DNA of 64,000 nucleotides from Alcaligenaceae bacterium (GTDB lineage: Bacteria > Pseudomonadota > Gammaproteobacteria > Burkholderiales > Burkholderiaceae_B). Location of the stretch: NCBI GenBank assembly GCA_947378965.1, contig CANCMG010000004.1:1-64000 (forward strand). Reading direction: 5' to 3'. How positions within the stretch are numbered: the stretch's first letter is position 1; each line of letters begins with the position of its first letter. Position numbers and translations under genes: made by a program. The notes beneath the pieces were generated by a model that searched no databases, was not told the DNA's origin, and worked only from the letters and a program-made list of their open reading frames with translations. This document shows positions 17,512-26,129 of the stretch, piece after piece.

Positions 17512-19035
17512 ATGTCGGTCATTATTCAAGAAGAAGATTTCGTTTCGTCGATTGCAGACGCGATTCAGTTCATCAGCTATTACCATCCGGCTGATTACAT
17601 CAAGCACCTTGCCCGTGCGTACGAGCGTGAAGAAAGCCCAGCCGCCAAAGATGCGATGGCGCAAATTTTGACGAACTCGCGTATGAGCGCCGAGGGGCGT
17701 CGTCCGATTTGCCAAGACACGGGTATCGTCAACGTCTTTTTGAAAATTGGTATGGATGTTCGTTTCAATACCAAAAAAAATATTCAAGAATTATGCGATG
17801 AGGGCGTTCGTCGCGGCTACCTCAACCCAGAAAATCCTTTGCGCGCTTCGGTCTTGGATGACCCGATCTTTTTGCGTAAAAACACCAAAGATAATACGCC
17901 CTGCATTGTGAACGTTGAACTGGTGCAAGGCGATAAGGTTGACGTGCAAGTGGCGTCTAAGGGCGGTGGTTCTGAAAATAAATCGAAGTTAGCGATGTTG
18001 AATCCTAACGACTCCATTGTTGACTGGGTGTTAAAGACGGTACCCACAATGGGCGCGGGTTGGTGTCCGCCAGGCATGTTGGGGATTGGTGTTGGCGGTA
18101 CGGCCGAAAAGGCTGTGTTGATGGCCAAGCAAGCGCTGATGGAAGACCTCGATATGTACGAGCTGCTTGAGCGTGGGCCCAGCAATAAAATTGAAGAGTT
18201 GCGTATTGAGTTGTATCAAAAGGTAAATGGCTTAGGCATTGGTGCACAGGGCTTGGGTGGCTTGACGACAGTGCTTGATGTCAAGATCAAGACCTTCGCA
18301 ACTCACGCAGCATCCTTTCCGGTTGCGATGATTCCAAACTGTGCGGCTACTCGACATGCGCACTTTGAGTTAGACGGCTCGGGGCCTGCACACTTGCATC
18401 GTCCGTCATTGTCTGACTGGCCGGATGTGAGCTGGGCGCCAAATTACAAAGCGTCGCGTCAGGTAGATTTAAATAAGCTGACGCCTGAAGAAGTCGCCAG
18501 CTGGAAACCGGGTCAGACGTTGTTGCTCAACGGCAAAATGCTCACGGGCCGCGACGCAGCACACAAGCGAATTCAAGATATGTTGGCTAAGGGCGAAACA
18601 TTGCCTGTCGATTTTCGTGGCAAGGCGATTTACTACGTTGGCCCAGTTGATCCGGTCGGCGATGAGGTGGTTGGCCCCGCAGGCCCAACGACCTCGACAC
18701 GCATGGATAAGTTCACCGATATGATGCTTGAGCAAACAGGCTTGGCTGTGATGATCGGTAAATCAGAGCGTGGCGAGGCAACGATCGAATCGATCCGTAA
18801 GCATAAGTCGGCGTATTTGATGGCCGTGGGTGGTGCTGCGTATTTGGTGTCTAAAGCGATCAAGGCTGCCAAGGTCGTTGGTTTTGCTGACTTGGGGATG
18901 GAAGCCATCTATGAGTTTGATGTGGTGGATATGCCTGTGACGGTGGCGGTCGATTCGAATGGTATCTCGGTGCATACGACGGGGCCAAAAGAGTGGTCGG
19001 CGCGGATTGCTGGGATTCCGGTGGTTGTTCAGTAG
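17512..19035 (+). CDS. fumA: Fumarate hydratase class I (iron-sulfur)
   Basis: The enzyme interconverts fumarate and malate in the citric acid cycle using an oxygen-sensitive [4Fe-4S] cluster. The 507-residue protein is a fused class I form, with an N-terminal alpha domain (about 1-285) and a C-terminal beta domain (about 310-500). RRPICQDTG (Cys67) and MIPNCAATRH hold cluster ligands. KSERGEATIESIRKHKSAYL and the GGAAYL segment are typical of the C-terminal domain. The start ATG is preceded by a clear AGCAGGTG Shine-Dalgarno region. It is a single-gene transcript ending in an intrinsic terminator at 19051-19085. Confidence 0.93.
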   Translation: MSVIIQEEDFVSSIADAIQFISYYHPADYIKHLARAYEREESPAAKDAMAQILTNSRMSAEGRRPICQDTGIVNVFLKIGMDVRFNTKKNIQELCDEGVRRGYLNPENPLRASVLDDPIFLRKNTKDNTPCIVNVELVQGDKVDVQVASKGGGSENKSKLAMLNPNDSIVDWVLKTVPTMGAGWCPPGMLGIGVGGTAEKAVLMAKQALMEDLDMYELLERGPSNKIEELRIELYQKVNGLGIGAQGLGGLTTVLDVKIKTFATHAASFPVAMIPNCAATRHAHFELDGSGPAHLHRPSLSDWPDVSWAPNYKASRQVDLNKLTPEEVASWKPGQTLLLNGKMLTGRDAAHKRIQDMLAKGETLPVDFRGKAIYYVGPVDPVGDEVVGPAGPTTSTRMDKFTDMMLEQTGLAVMIGKSERGEATIESIRKHKSAYLMAVGGAAYLVSKAIKAAKVVGFADLGMEAIYEFDVVDMPVTVAVDSNGISVHTTGPKEWSARIAGIPVVVQ

Positions 19036-19050
19036 ACTTTATCGGGGTTG

Positions 19051-19085
19051 AGCTACCCCAGGCTGTCTGGACTGGGTAGCTTTTT
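19051..19085 (+). terminator. Intrinsic terminator of fumA
   Basis: AGCTACCC at 19051-19058 pairs with GGGTAGCT at 19074-19081, with an inner CCAG/CTGG pairing, followed by a run of five T. It begins 15 bp after the fumA stop. Confidence 0.85.
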
Positions 19086-19104
19086 CCTCGCTGAGTCAAT
19101 TCAC

Positions 19105-19250
19105 AATTTCCTCTGGGCCAGTCAACACAAAATTTCCTCTGGGCCAATCAACCCACAATTTCCTCTGAGCCAATCAACTCACCATTTCCTCTGAGCCAAT
19201 CAACCCACAATTTCCTCTGGGCCAATCAACCCAAAATTTCCTCTGGGCCA
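19105..19250. repeat. Six tandem 26-bp repeats between fumA and fhs
   Basis: Units begin at 19105, 19131, 19157, 19183, 19209 and 19235, spaced exactly 26 bp. Each contains TTTCCTCTG(G/A)GCCA followed by a GTCAAC/ATCAAC-type stretch; the last is truncated after GGGCCA. Differences are single bases. There are no unique spacers, so this is not a CRISPR array. It fills the gap between the fumA terminator and the inverted-repeat element at 19274-19471. Confidence 0.95.
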
Positions 19251-19273
19251 AGCTTTTTGCTTCGACCATTCGT

Positions 19274-19471
19274 CTTTTCTGGGGGTGGGCAGGGGCCTCT
19301 GGGCGGGTGTTTGAGGCGCCGAGGATTTTGCAGGATTGGCGGATGAAGGCAGCCCTTGTTTGAGCGAAGCGAGTTTGGGCTGCCGCCGCCAAGACCAGAA
19401 ATCGGAGGGGAGTCTGCGTAGCAGACCGACTCGGTCAGCCGCCCAGAGGCCCCTGCCCGCCACCAGAAAAG
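19274..19471. mobile_element. Candidate non-coding repetitive element bounded by 33-34 bp inverted repeats
   Basis: The left arm 19274-19307 and the right arm 19439-19471 are inverted copies with about three mismatches (both contain CAGAGGCCCCTGCCC in one orientation and end in AGAAAAG/CTTTTCT). Inside are further palindromes: GGCAGCCC paired with GGGCTGCC around GAGCGAAGCGAG, and GTCTGC-GTA-GCAGAC. No credible protein is encoded. Size, terminal inverted repeats and internal structure fit a MITE-like or REP/BIME-like element; classification is inference. It ends 26 bp before the fhs stop codon. Confidence 0.55.
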
Positions 19472-19496
19472 TCAGGGCACAAAGACCCCCCAACAC

Positions 19497-21170
19497 TCAA
19501 GACAACCCAGTAATCTGCCCCGCATCATTCACATCCATCCCATTTGCCGCAGGCACAGCAGGTAGCCCAGGCATAGTCATGATATCCCCACACACCATCA
19601 CCACAAAGCCAGCACCCGCAGAGAGTCTGACTTCGCGAATCGTCAACACGTGACCACTGGGTGCACCTCGTAATTTGGCATCAGTCGAAAACGAGTATTG
19701 CGTCTTCGCAATACACACCGGTAACTCACCATAGCCATCACTTTGAAGCTGCGCAATTTGCGCGCGAACTTTTGCGTCGGCGGTGATGCTAGCCGCACCA
19801 TAGGTCTTGGTTGCAATGGCTTGCACCTTGTCCCATAACGAATCAGAGTCTTGATACAAAAATTTAAAGCGATTCGGCTGCTCACAGAGCTTGACCACAG
19901 CCTTCGCTAAATCAGCAGCACCTGCACCGCCCTGTGCCCAGTGTTTGGCGAGCACTACTTCAACACCTAGCGCTGCGGTGGTGGCTTGTAGCAGGGCAAT
20001 TTCAGCGTCCGTGTCTTCTGTGCGATGGTTGATGGCCACGACGCAAGGCAATCCAAAATTCTGCGTGATGTTATGAATGTGACGCTCAAGGTTCACAAGC
20101 CCTGCACGCAGTGCGTCAAGGTTTTCGACACCGACGTCTTTGACTTCGACGCCGCCGTGATACTTAAGCGCCCGCACGGTGGCGACTAACACCACGGCTG
20201 AGGGTGTGAGGCCCGCTTTACGGCATTTGATATCAAAGAATTTTTCGGCGCCTAAGTCGGCACCGAAGCCCGCTTCGGTGACGACGTAATCGGCCAGCTT
20301 TAAGGCAGTGGCTGTGGCCAGGACCGTGTTGCAACCGTGCGCAATATTGGCAAAGGGGCCGCCGTGCACGATTGCAGGATTGTTTTCAAGTGTTTGCACA
20401 AGGTTTGGTGCGAGCGCTTCTTTGAGTAGCGCAGTCATCGCACCTTGCGCTTGCAAATCGCGCGCCAAAATCGGTTTGCCAGTCAGCGAGTAGCCGATCA
20501 CAATATTGGCTAAGCGCTCTTTCAAATCTTTTAGATTTTTGACCAGGCAAAAGATCGCCATGATTTCTGAGGCCACAACGATATCGAAATGATCTTCGCG
20601 TGGGAAGCCATTCGCGGTTCCACCTAAGCCCACGACAATATTTCGTAGGGCACGGTCATTTAAGTCAACCACGCGTCGCCAGTTCACACGGCGGACATCG
20701 ATGCCGAGTTTGTTGCCGTGATGAATATGATTGTCGATTAGCGCGGCCAACAGGTTGTTGGCCAGGGCGATCGCATTGAAATCGCCCGTGAAATGTAAGT
20801 TGATGTCTTCCATTGGCACAATTTGCGCCATGCCGCCGCCCGCAGCGCCTCCCTTCATACCGAAGACGGGGCCTAAGGATGGTTCGCGTAAACACATGAT
20901 GGCGCGCTTGCCAATATGGTTCAGGGCATCGCCCAAGCCAACGGTGGTCGTGGTTTTGCCTTCGCCGGCTGGGGTCGGCGAAATGGCGGTGACGAGTACT
21001 AACTTGCCGTTAGGTCGTGAGGCGAGCGTGTCAATGTACTCAAGCGAGAGCTTGGCTTTAAAACGCCCGTAGGGCTCGAGTTGTTCTGTGGGGATTCCAA
21101 GTCGGTCTGTCGCAAGTTCGAGAATTTGGCGTTTATTCGCGGCCTGAGCGATTTCAAGGTCACTGCGCAT
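19497..21170 (-). CDS. fhs: Formate--tetrahydrofolate ligase
   Basis: Fhs joins formate to tetrahydrofolate with ATP, giving 10-formyl-THF for purine and formyl-Met-tRNA synthesis or for formate assimilation. The 557-residue length is standard. [11 protein letters not shown] at residues 66-76 is the ATP-binding P-loop, and [18 protein letters not shown] is a strongly conserved segment. The gene stands alone, divergent from the IclR gene. Its 3' flank is occupied by the inverted-repeat element. A 169-bp leader shows no riboswitch that I can recognise. Confidence 0.95.
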   Translation of the reverse strand: MRSDLEIAQAANKRQILELATDRLGIPTEQLEPYGRFKAKLSLEYIDTLASRPNGKLVLVTAISPTPAGEGKTTTTVGLGDALNHIGKRAIMCLREPSLGPVFGMKGGAAGGGMAQIVPMEDINLHFTGDFNAIALANNLLAALIDNHIHHGNKLGIDVRRVNWRRVVDLNDRALRNIVVGLGGTANGFPREDHFDIVVASEIMAIFCLVKNLKDLKERLANIVIGYSLTGKPILARDLQAQGAMTALLKEALAPNLVQTLENNPAIVHGGPFANIAHGCNTVLATATALKLADYVVTEAGFGADLGAEKFFDIKCRKAGLTPSAVVLVATVRALKYHGGVEVKDVGVENLDALRAGLVNLERHIHNITQNFGLPCVVAINHRTEDTDAEIALLQATTAALGVEVVLAKHWAQGGAGAADLAKAVVKLCEQPNRFKFLYQDSDSLWDKVQAIATKTYGAASITADAKVRAQIAQLQSDGYGELPVCIAKTQYSFSTDAKLRGAPSGHVLTIREVRLSAGAGFVVMVCGDIMTMPGLPAVPAANGMDVNDAGQITGLS

Positions 21171-21310
21171 GTCAGAGGGATCCGGCGATGAGTATCTGTT
21201 GTCGAGGGGTCGATATTACTTGTGCCAAGCCACGCTGTAATCAAAAAGAAATGAAAACCCTACTGAATTCAGGTCAGACTTGTTTAAAGCGTAGTTTCGA
21301 TGATCAAGCC

Positions 21311-21326
21311 GTGAAAAATTTTTCAC
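21311..21326. promoter_or_regulatory. Perfect 16-bp palindrome, probable IclR-family operator
   Basis: GTGAAAAATTTTTCAC is a perfect inverted repeat 13 bp before the IclR-family start codon and 140 bp from the divergent fhs start. Size and A/T-centred symmetry resemble known IclR-family operators such as TGGAAATNATTTCCA. Its position over the likely promoter suggests autorepression; effect on fhs is possible. Confidence 0.55.
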
Positions 21327-21339
21327 AATATGGGATAGA

Positions 21340-22209
21340 ATGAATGCTGCATCGCGCCAAATCGCGATCGTTAAGCCTATCTTTACTTCAAACATGCTTC
21401 GTCACGTTTCGTCAATGGCCCCTGTGCCCGCCCAACCGCCGTCTGAGACTATGGATATGGCGATCCAGGTGCTGGGGCGCGCAACGCAACTGCTTGATGC
21501 GTTGGCGGCGCAACCCGATCCGGTTGCCTTAAAAGATTTGGCAAAAACAACCGGGCTTCACACCTCAACGGCGCATCGTATCTTGAGTGATTTAGTGATT
21601 GGGCGTTACGTCGATCGGGTCGACAATGGTTTGTATCAACTCGGCATGCGTTTGCTTGAGTTAGGCTCGTTGGTGAAAGGGCGCTTAAACGTGCGCGAAG
21701 CGGCCCACGAGGCGATGCATGCTCTGCACCGGCTCACTGGGCAAACGGTGAATTTATCGGTACAGCAGGGCGATGAAATTATTTATATTGACCGCGCCTG
21801 GAGCGAACGCTCGGGGATGCAAGTGGTGCGAGCCATTGGTGGTCGTGCTCCGTTGCACTTGACCTCAAATGGTAAGTTGTTTCTCTCGGCAGCTGATGGT
21901 CGGCAAGTCCGTACCTACGCCACGCGAACTAGCCTAGCGGCAAGCACCGTCAATAGCATCACAACGCTCGAAAAACTCGAGCAAGAATTGCTGCTGGTAC
22001 GCCAGCTTGGTTATGCCCGAGATAACGAAGAGCTTGAGTTGGGCGTCCGTTGTATCGCCGCCGGCATTTACGACGATACGGGCAAGCTGGTAGCAGGGCT
22101 GTCGATTTCAGCACCGTCGGGGCGCTTGCAAGATGCCTGGATCCCTCAGTTAGTGGCCACGGCTGGCAGCATTTCTGAGGCGCTTGGCTATGAGGCAAGC
22201 GCCTCTTAA
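21340..22209 (+). CDS. IclR-family transcriptional regulator
   Basis: The 289-residue protein has an N-terminal winged helix-turn-helix (about residues 42-105; KDLAKTTGLHTSTAHRILSDL is the recognition region) and a C-terminal GAF-like effector domain (about 120-285). A roughly 40-residue N-terminal extension precedes the usual domain; an internal Met may be the true start. The target is not evident. The neighbours are fhs (divergent) and a Bug-type solute receptor (convergent), so control of carboxylate uptake or catabolism is a reasonable guess. The palindrome at 21311-21326 is the likely autoregulatory site. Confidence 0.85.
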   Translation: MNAASRQIAIVKPIFTSNMLRHVSSMAPVPAQPPSETMDMAIQVLGRATQLLDALAAQPDPVALKDLAKTTGLHTSTAHRILSDLVIGRYVDRVDNGLYQLGMRLLELGSLVKGRLNVREAAHEAMHALHRLTGQTVNLSVQQGDEIIYIDRAWSERSGMQVVRAIGGRAPLHLTSNGKLFLSAADGRQVRTYATRTSLAASTVNSITTLEKLEQELLLVRQLGYARDNEELELGVRCIAAGIYDDTGKLVAGLSISAPSGRLQDAWIPQLVATAGSISEALGYEASAS

Positions 22210-22231
22210 GCCAAGCCAGAGAGCAACGCCG

Positions 22232-23254
22232 TTACTTTAGGGTAATGCCGCGTGCTTTGACGAGGTCACCCCAGCGCTTAACCTCAAGCTCGATCAGTTG
22301 GCCAAAGGCCTCGGGCGAGTCTTTGGCCGGCGTCAAGCCGTCGGTGGCTAATTGCTCAGCAGTCGCAGGGTCACTAAGCGCCTCGACGACCGCTTTATTT
22401 AACTTGTCGACGATATCCTTTGGGATCCCTTTGGGGCCAATCAAGCCGTGCCAAACCGCTACATCAAAGCCAGGGTAGCCAGACTCGATCACCGTGGGCA
22501 AGTCGGGTAGGGCGCCAAGCCGATCCTTGGTGGTGACTGCCAAGCCTTGAAGCTTGCCTGATTTGACGTGCGGTACTGTCGAGGCGACTGTGCCGAACAT
22601 GAACTGAACAGTGCCAGAAATCGTGTCGGTTAAGGCTGGCGAGGTGCCTTTGTAGGGAATGTGAAGGGCTTCGACTCCAGCGACGCTTAAAAAATATTCG
22701 GTCGCGATATGCGTAATACTGCCGCTACCCGACGAGGCGTACGTGAGTTTTCCCGGCTCACTTTTGGCACGCTCAACAAGCTCTTTGAGGGTTTTAATTT
22801 GCGTGCCGGGATTGGTGGCAACCACGAATGGGCCGCTTGCCAGGCGAGCAACCGCGGTGATGTCTTTGACTGGATCAAAAGGCAACTTGTACAGATTGGC
22901 GTTGACGGTGTAGCTGGTGGCAGCTAAAAAAAGCGTGTAGCCATCGCCAGCTGACCGCAGGGCGACTTCAGCACCCAAATTGCCACCAGCGCCGGGCCGA
23001 TTCTCAACATAAACAGTTTGCCCTAGTTTTGCGGTGAGGCGTTGCGCCACAATTCGCGCAATGAAGTCTGAGCCACCGCCCGGCGCAAAGCCCACAACGA
23101 TTTTGACTGACTTGCTTGGGTACTCGGCCGCCGTTTGTGCGGTCTGGGCGTGGGCAAGAGGTGCCACGCAGAGCTGTGTGCCTAGTAAGGCAGCCGCGCA
23201 GACCAGGCGCCTGAAGGAAGCGGTTTGAGAGAGTTTAGCGAGATGAGCCATCAT
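22232..23254 (-). CDS. Bug-family periplasmic solute receptor (tripartite tricarboxylate transport)
   Basis: Extracytoplasmic binding protein of the Bordetella uptake gene (Bug) / TctC family, which captures carboxylates such as citrate, glutamate or nicotinate. The 340 residues begin with a signal peptide (cleavage near AHAQ). YPSKSVKIVVGFAPGGGSDF and VENRPGAGGNLGAE are hallmark segments. The ATG at 23254 follows AAGGA at good spacing; a TTG further upstream does not. No tctA/tctB membrane genes are nearby, as is usual for these abundant orphan receptors. It converges on the IclR gene with a 22-bp gap. Confidence 0.9.
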   Translation of the reverse strand: MMAHLAKLSQTASFRRLVCAAALLGTQLCVAPLAHAQTAQTAAEYPSKSVKIVVGFAPGGGSDFIARIVAQRLTAKLGQTVYVENRPGAGGNLGAEVALRSAGDGYTLFLAATSYTVNANLYKLPFDPVKDITAVARLASGPFVVATNPGTQIKTLKELVERAKSEPGKLTYASSGSGSITHIATEYFLSVAGVEALHIPYKGTSPALTDTISGTVQFMFGTVASTVPHVKSGKLQGLAVTTKDRLGALPDLPTVIESGYPGFDVAVWHGLIGPKGIPKDIVDKLNKAVVEALSDPATAEQLATDGLTPAKDSPEAFGQLIELEVKRWGDLVKARGITLK

Positions 23255-23349
23255 GCAGAGTCCTTGAGTCAATTGGAGTCAGTCTAGGGGAGAAGTACGC
23301 CAAAGTCGATCAATTTGTTGTATTTTGGTGCGTTGCAACAAAAAAGTTG

Positions 23350-23377
23350 TTGACAGGCCAAGAGGATTGCTTAAAAT
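23350..23377 (+). promoter_or_regulatory. Sigma-70 promoter of phaP
   Basis: TTGACA (23350-23355) and TAAAAT (23372-23377) are separated by 16 bp and lie about 60 bp before the phasin start, a near-consensus housekeeping promoter. Confidence 0.7.
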
Positions 23378-23383
23378 GACACT

Positions 23384-23408
23384 TGTGCAGTGCAGCAAAT
23401 TCTGCAAA
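23384..23408. promoter_or_regulatory. TGCA-rich cluster, possible PhaR operator
   Basis: Three TGCA motifs (23386, 23391, 23403) lie just downstream of the phaP -10 box. PhaR repressors of polyhydroxyalkanoate-producing bacteria bind TGCA-containing sites over phasin promoters. Position and motif fit; no phaR gene lies in this window. Confidence 0.4.
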
Positions 23409-23438
23409 ACGCTTTGATCCTAACCCCAGGAGCCCGCC

Positions 23439-24014
23439 ATGTCAGCTATCCCCCAGCAAGTGCTCAACAGCCAAAAAGCAGCGATGGACACGTTTGTCGC
23501 CGTTCAAACCAGCATGTTCACTGGTTTTGAAAAATTCGTTGACCTCAATCTGAAAGTCATGAAAGCGACTTTAGACGAAGTGTCGCAAACATCACAGAAA
23601 GTTGCCAGCATCAAAGACGCTCAAGAGGCTGTTGCCTTGTCGTCAAACCTGGCCCAACCAGCCGCCGAGAAAGCCATGTCATACAGCAAGCATGTCTATG
23701 ACATCGTTTCTGGTGTTCAGGCCGACCTCACCAAGCTTGGTGAGACCCATGCCGCTGAAGGTCAGAAGCATGTGCACGACGCGATTGAACAGTTCAGCAA
23801 GCATGCTCCAGCTGGCTCAGAAAGCGCTGTCGCCATGATCAAAAGCGGTTTGGCTCAAGCCACAACTGCTTACGATGCAATGACCAAAGCCGCTAAACAG
23901 GCCGCCGAAACCGCTGAAAAGAATCTGACTGCGGCTGCCGCAGCAACGTTCAAAGCAGCCGGCGATGCAGCTGAAACAGTGAAAGCCACGACACGTGGCC
24001 GTAAAGCAGCTTAA
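23439..24014 (+). CDS. phaP: Phasin (polyhydroxyalkanoate granule-associated protein)
   Basis: Phasins coat polyhydroxyalkanoate granules and control their size and number. The 191-residue protein is almost entirely helical and Ala/Lys-rich, with the phasin_2-type N-terminus (QVLNSQKAAMDTFVAVQTSM, then FEKFVDLNLKVMK). An alanine-rich, KTATRGRKAA-like basic C-terminal tail follows. There is no signal peptide. A strong promoter and TGCA cluster lie upstream. Its presence implies a PHA-storing organism, although no pha synthase genes are in the window. Confidence 0.9.
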   Translation: MSAIPQQVLNSQKAAMDTFVAVQTSMFTGFEKFVDLNLKVMKATLDEVSQTSQKVASIKDAQEAVALSSNLAQPAAEKAMSYSKHVYDIVSGVQADLTKLGETHAAEGQKHVHDAIEQFSKHAPAGSESAVAMIKSGLAQATTAYDAMTKAAKQAAETAEKNLTAAAAATFKAAGDAAETVKATTRGRKAA

Positions 24015-24071
24015 GTTAAAACCTTGCTTAAGGCTGTTTGAACTGAGTCGTAATGCAGTTCGCTAAGCTTT

Positions 24072-24168
24072 AAAGGCCTTTTGCTCCCCAGGGCGTTGTA
24101 GCCAGTCTCGACTGTTTTTTGTCGTCAGGGATCTGGCTGCAGCCACTAGGTGGGCAAAAGGCCTTTTT
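24072..24168 (+). terminator. Structured 3' region after phaP with long inverted repeat and T-run
   Basis: AAAGGCCTTTTGC (24072-24084) pairs with GCAAAAGGCCTTT (24154-24166), followed by TTTTT-rich sequence. About 70 nt lie between the arms and contain a smaller CAGT/ACTG hairpin followed by six T (24103-24120). It may act as a terminator between convergent phaP and pyrD; the long loop is unusual for that. Confidence 0.45.
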
Positions 24169-24214
24169 GTTGTGCGTTGCGTGTGTTTGGTGAGTGAGCC
24201 TGTCAGTTTTGCGC

Positions 24215-25264
24215 TTAGCCGCGAGCGGCAGCCATTGCTTTCACGCATTCACCGACCAACGCCGGCCCACGATAAATCAGCCCAGTGTAGACCTGTACCG
24301 CATCGGCACCTGCGGCGATTTTCTCAGCGGCGTGTTGGCCAGTAACAATTCCACCTACCCCAATAATCGCAAGCTCGGCCCCTACGCGCTGTCGCAAGCG
24401 TGCGATCACCTCTAGTGAGCGCGCATGTAGAGGCGCGCCTGACAGGCCACCGGCTTCGTCTGCGTGGTTCATACCTTGCACAGCAGAGCGCTCAAGGGTG
24501 GTGTTGGTGGCGATGACTCCGTCAATGCCGTGCCGTGGCAACACCTGGGCAATGATATCGATTTGTTCTTCGTTCAAATCGGGGGCGATCTTAACCGCCA
24601 AAGGGACGCGTCGGCCATGCTGCTCGGTGAGCTCAAGGCGACGTTGTTGAAGCTGAGACAACAGTTGATCGAGTTCGTGCTCGCCCTGCAGTGCACGTAA
24701 GTTTTTTGTATTCGGCGAAGAGATATTGACTGTGATGTAATCGGCGTGCGGGTACACGCCAGCTAAGCCAAGCAGATAGTCACTGGCGGCTTGTTCAATC
24801 GGTGTATCAGCATTTTTTCCGATGTTAAGACCGACGATGCCGCCCTTGCTGCGCCAGGTGCTACGTGCCACGTTGGCTAAAAACGTCTCAAGCCCTAGAT
24901 TGTTGAATCCCAAACGATTGATTAAGGCTTGGGCTTGCGGGATGCGAAACATGCGTGGCTTGGGGTTGCCAGGCTGCCCTCTGGGTGTCACCGTGCCGAC
25001 CTCGATAAAACCAAAACCCAAATTCCCCATTGCGTCGATATGCGCTCCGTTCTTATCGAGCCCGGCAGCCAGCCCGACGCGATTGAGCAGCGGCAAACCC
25101 ATCAGGGTGGCGGGATCTGACACTCTGCTGTGCATCATCCCGCGTGTCAGCGAGCAATCGTAAGCCTTTTGCAGCGCATGCAGAGTGGTTTCGTGGGCAG
25201 CTTCGGCGTCAAGCGCAAACAGCGCCTGGCGTGCAAGTGGATAAGCTTGAAAAAGAAATGACAT
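24215..25264 (-). CDS. pyrD: Dihydroorotate dehydrogenase (quinone)
   Basis: Class 2 PyrD oxidises dihydroorotate to orotate in pyrimidine synthesis, passing electrons through FMN to membrane quinone. The 349-residue protein keeps the N-terminal helical extension of class 2 enzymes ([20 protein letters not shown]), and [11 protein letters not shown] and [11 protein letters not shown] carry FMN-binding and catalytic Ser residues. The ATG at 25264 gives the usual MSFLFQAYP start; 14 codons of in-frame sequence upstream do not fit the family. It is the last gene of a minus-strand block running from tRNA-Cys. Confidence 0.94.
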   Translation of the reverse strand: MSFLFQAYPLARQALFALDAEAAHETTLHALQKAYDCSLTRGMMHSRVSDPATLMGLPLLNRVGLAAGLDKNGAHIDAMGNLGFGFIEVGTVTPRGQPGNPKPRMFRIPQAQALINRLGFNNLGLETFLANVARSTWRSKGGIVGLNIGKNADTPIEQAASDYLLGLAGVYPHADYITVNISSPNTKNLRALQGEHELDQLLSQLQQRRLELTEQHGRRVPLAVKIAPDLNEEQIDIIAQVLPRHGIDGVIATNTTLERSAVQGMNHADEAGGLSGAPLHARSLEVIARLRQRVGAELAIIGVGGIVTGQHAAEKIAAGADAVQVYTGLIYRGPALVGECVKAMAAARG

Positions 25265-25339
25265 AAGCGGTATGAAAATTGAGAAGTGTAAAAAATCGAG
25301 AGTCAATCCGTGGCAGGCTAAGCGTTCAACACACGACCG

Positions 25340-26077
25340 TTAGGGGTCAGAGGCGGGCGGGGTGTCATGCCAGGCGCCTCGGTAGCGGTATTGCGCAGGC
25401 ATGTAATTGGATTTGTAGGCCATCTTGGGGCTCTGTTCGATCCAGTAGCCTAAGTACAGCCATTGTAAATTGAGTTGGCGACACTGCTGAATTTGCCAAA
25501 GTATGCTGTACGTGCCCAAGCTGCCTGCGAGTGTCGGATCGTAAAAGGTGTACACCGACGATAGGCCTTGTTCAAGCACGTCGATGATTGACACCATGCA
25601 CAACTTGCCGTCTTCGTCGCGAAACTCTACTAAGCGAGTATTGACTCGACTTGCCAATAAAAACTGACCATATTGCGCCTGATTGTCTTCATCCATGCCA
25701 CCGCCTGGGTGGCGAGCAGCTTGATAGCTTGTGTACAGCGAGTAGTGCTCTTGTGACCAGGCCAGCTTGGCGACTAAAGGGCGCAGGTCTTGGTGGCGCT
25801 TCAGAACACGTCTTTGTGTACGGCCAGGCGTAAAGCCGTTGACCGCAACCCTAACCGGTATGCACGCCCGACAGTCGTCACAGTGCGGTCGATAGGTAAA
25901 TAAGCCACTGCGTCGAAATCCTTCATCTACCAGTTGCGAATAGGTGTCGGCATTGATGAGATGACTGGGTGCTGCCACTTGCGAGCGAGCCTGGCGCTCA
26001 GGTAAGTAGCTGCAGGCGTAGGGTGCAGTGGCGTAAAACTGAAGCGCAGCGAACGGTAGTTCTTTTATTTGACTCAT
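25340..26077 (-). CDS. bpt: Aspartate/glutamate leucyltransferase (bacterial N-degron pathway)
   Basis: Bpt transfers Leu from Leu-tRNA to N-terminal Asp or Glu, marking proteins for ClpS/ClpAP degradation. The 245-residue protein has [16 protein letters not shown] (a Cys-rich segment conserved with eukaryotic arginyltransferases) and the C-terminal GNAT-like fold with YLGYWI and [11 protein letters not shown]. The start is ATG at 26077; an in-frame extension upstream overlaps the space after aat and is not family sequence. It lies 52 bp from aat, the other leucyl-transferase, so both branches of the leucine N-degron pathway are together. Confidence 0.92.
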   Translation of the reverse strand: MSQIKELPFAALQFYATAPYACSYLPERQARSQVAAPSHLINADTYSQLVDEGFRRSGLFTYRPHCDDCRACIPVRVAVNGFTPGRTQRRVLKRHQDLRPLVAKLAWSQEHYSLYTSYQAARHPGGGMDEDNQAQYGQFLLASRVNTRLVEFRDEDGKLCMVSIIDVLEQGLSSVYTFYDPTLAGSLGTYSILWQIQQCRQLNLQWLYLGYWIEQSPKMAYKSNYMPAQYRYRGAWHDTPPASDP

Positions 26078-26129
26078 GCGAAACGCCTGAAGAACGCCAG
26101 TGTGAGGTGTACAAGAATAGTACAGATCG

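Noticed and set aside
19105..19250. CRISPR-like array
   Set aside because: Repeats are head to tail with no unique spacers, and no cas genes are present.
19174..19496. Minus-strand open frames of 70-100 codons over the 26-bp array and inverted-repeat element
   Set aside because: They consist of repeat and palindrome translations; composition is unlike protein and no start site is supported.
21171..21310. ZTP or other folate-linked riboswitch before fhs
   Set aside because: Conserved ZTP motifs could not be found in the minus-strand leader.
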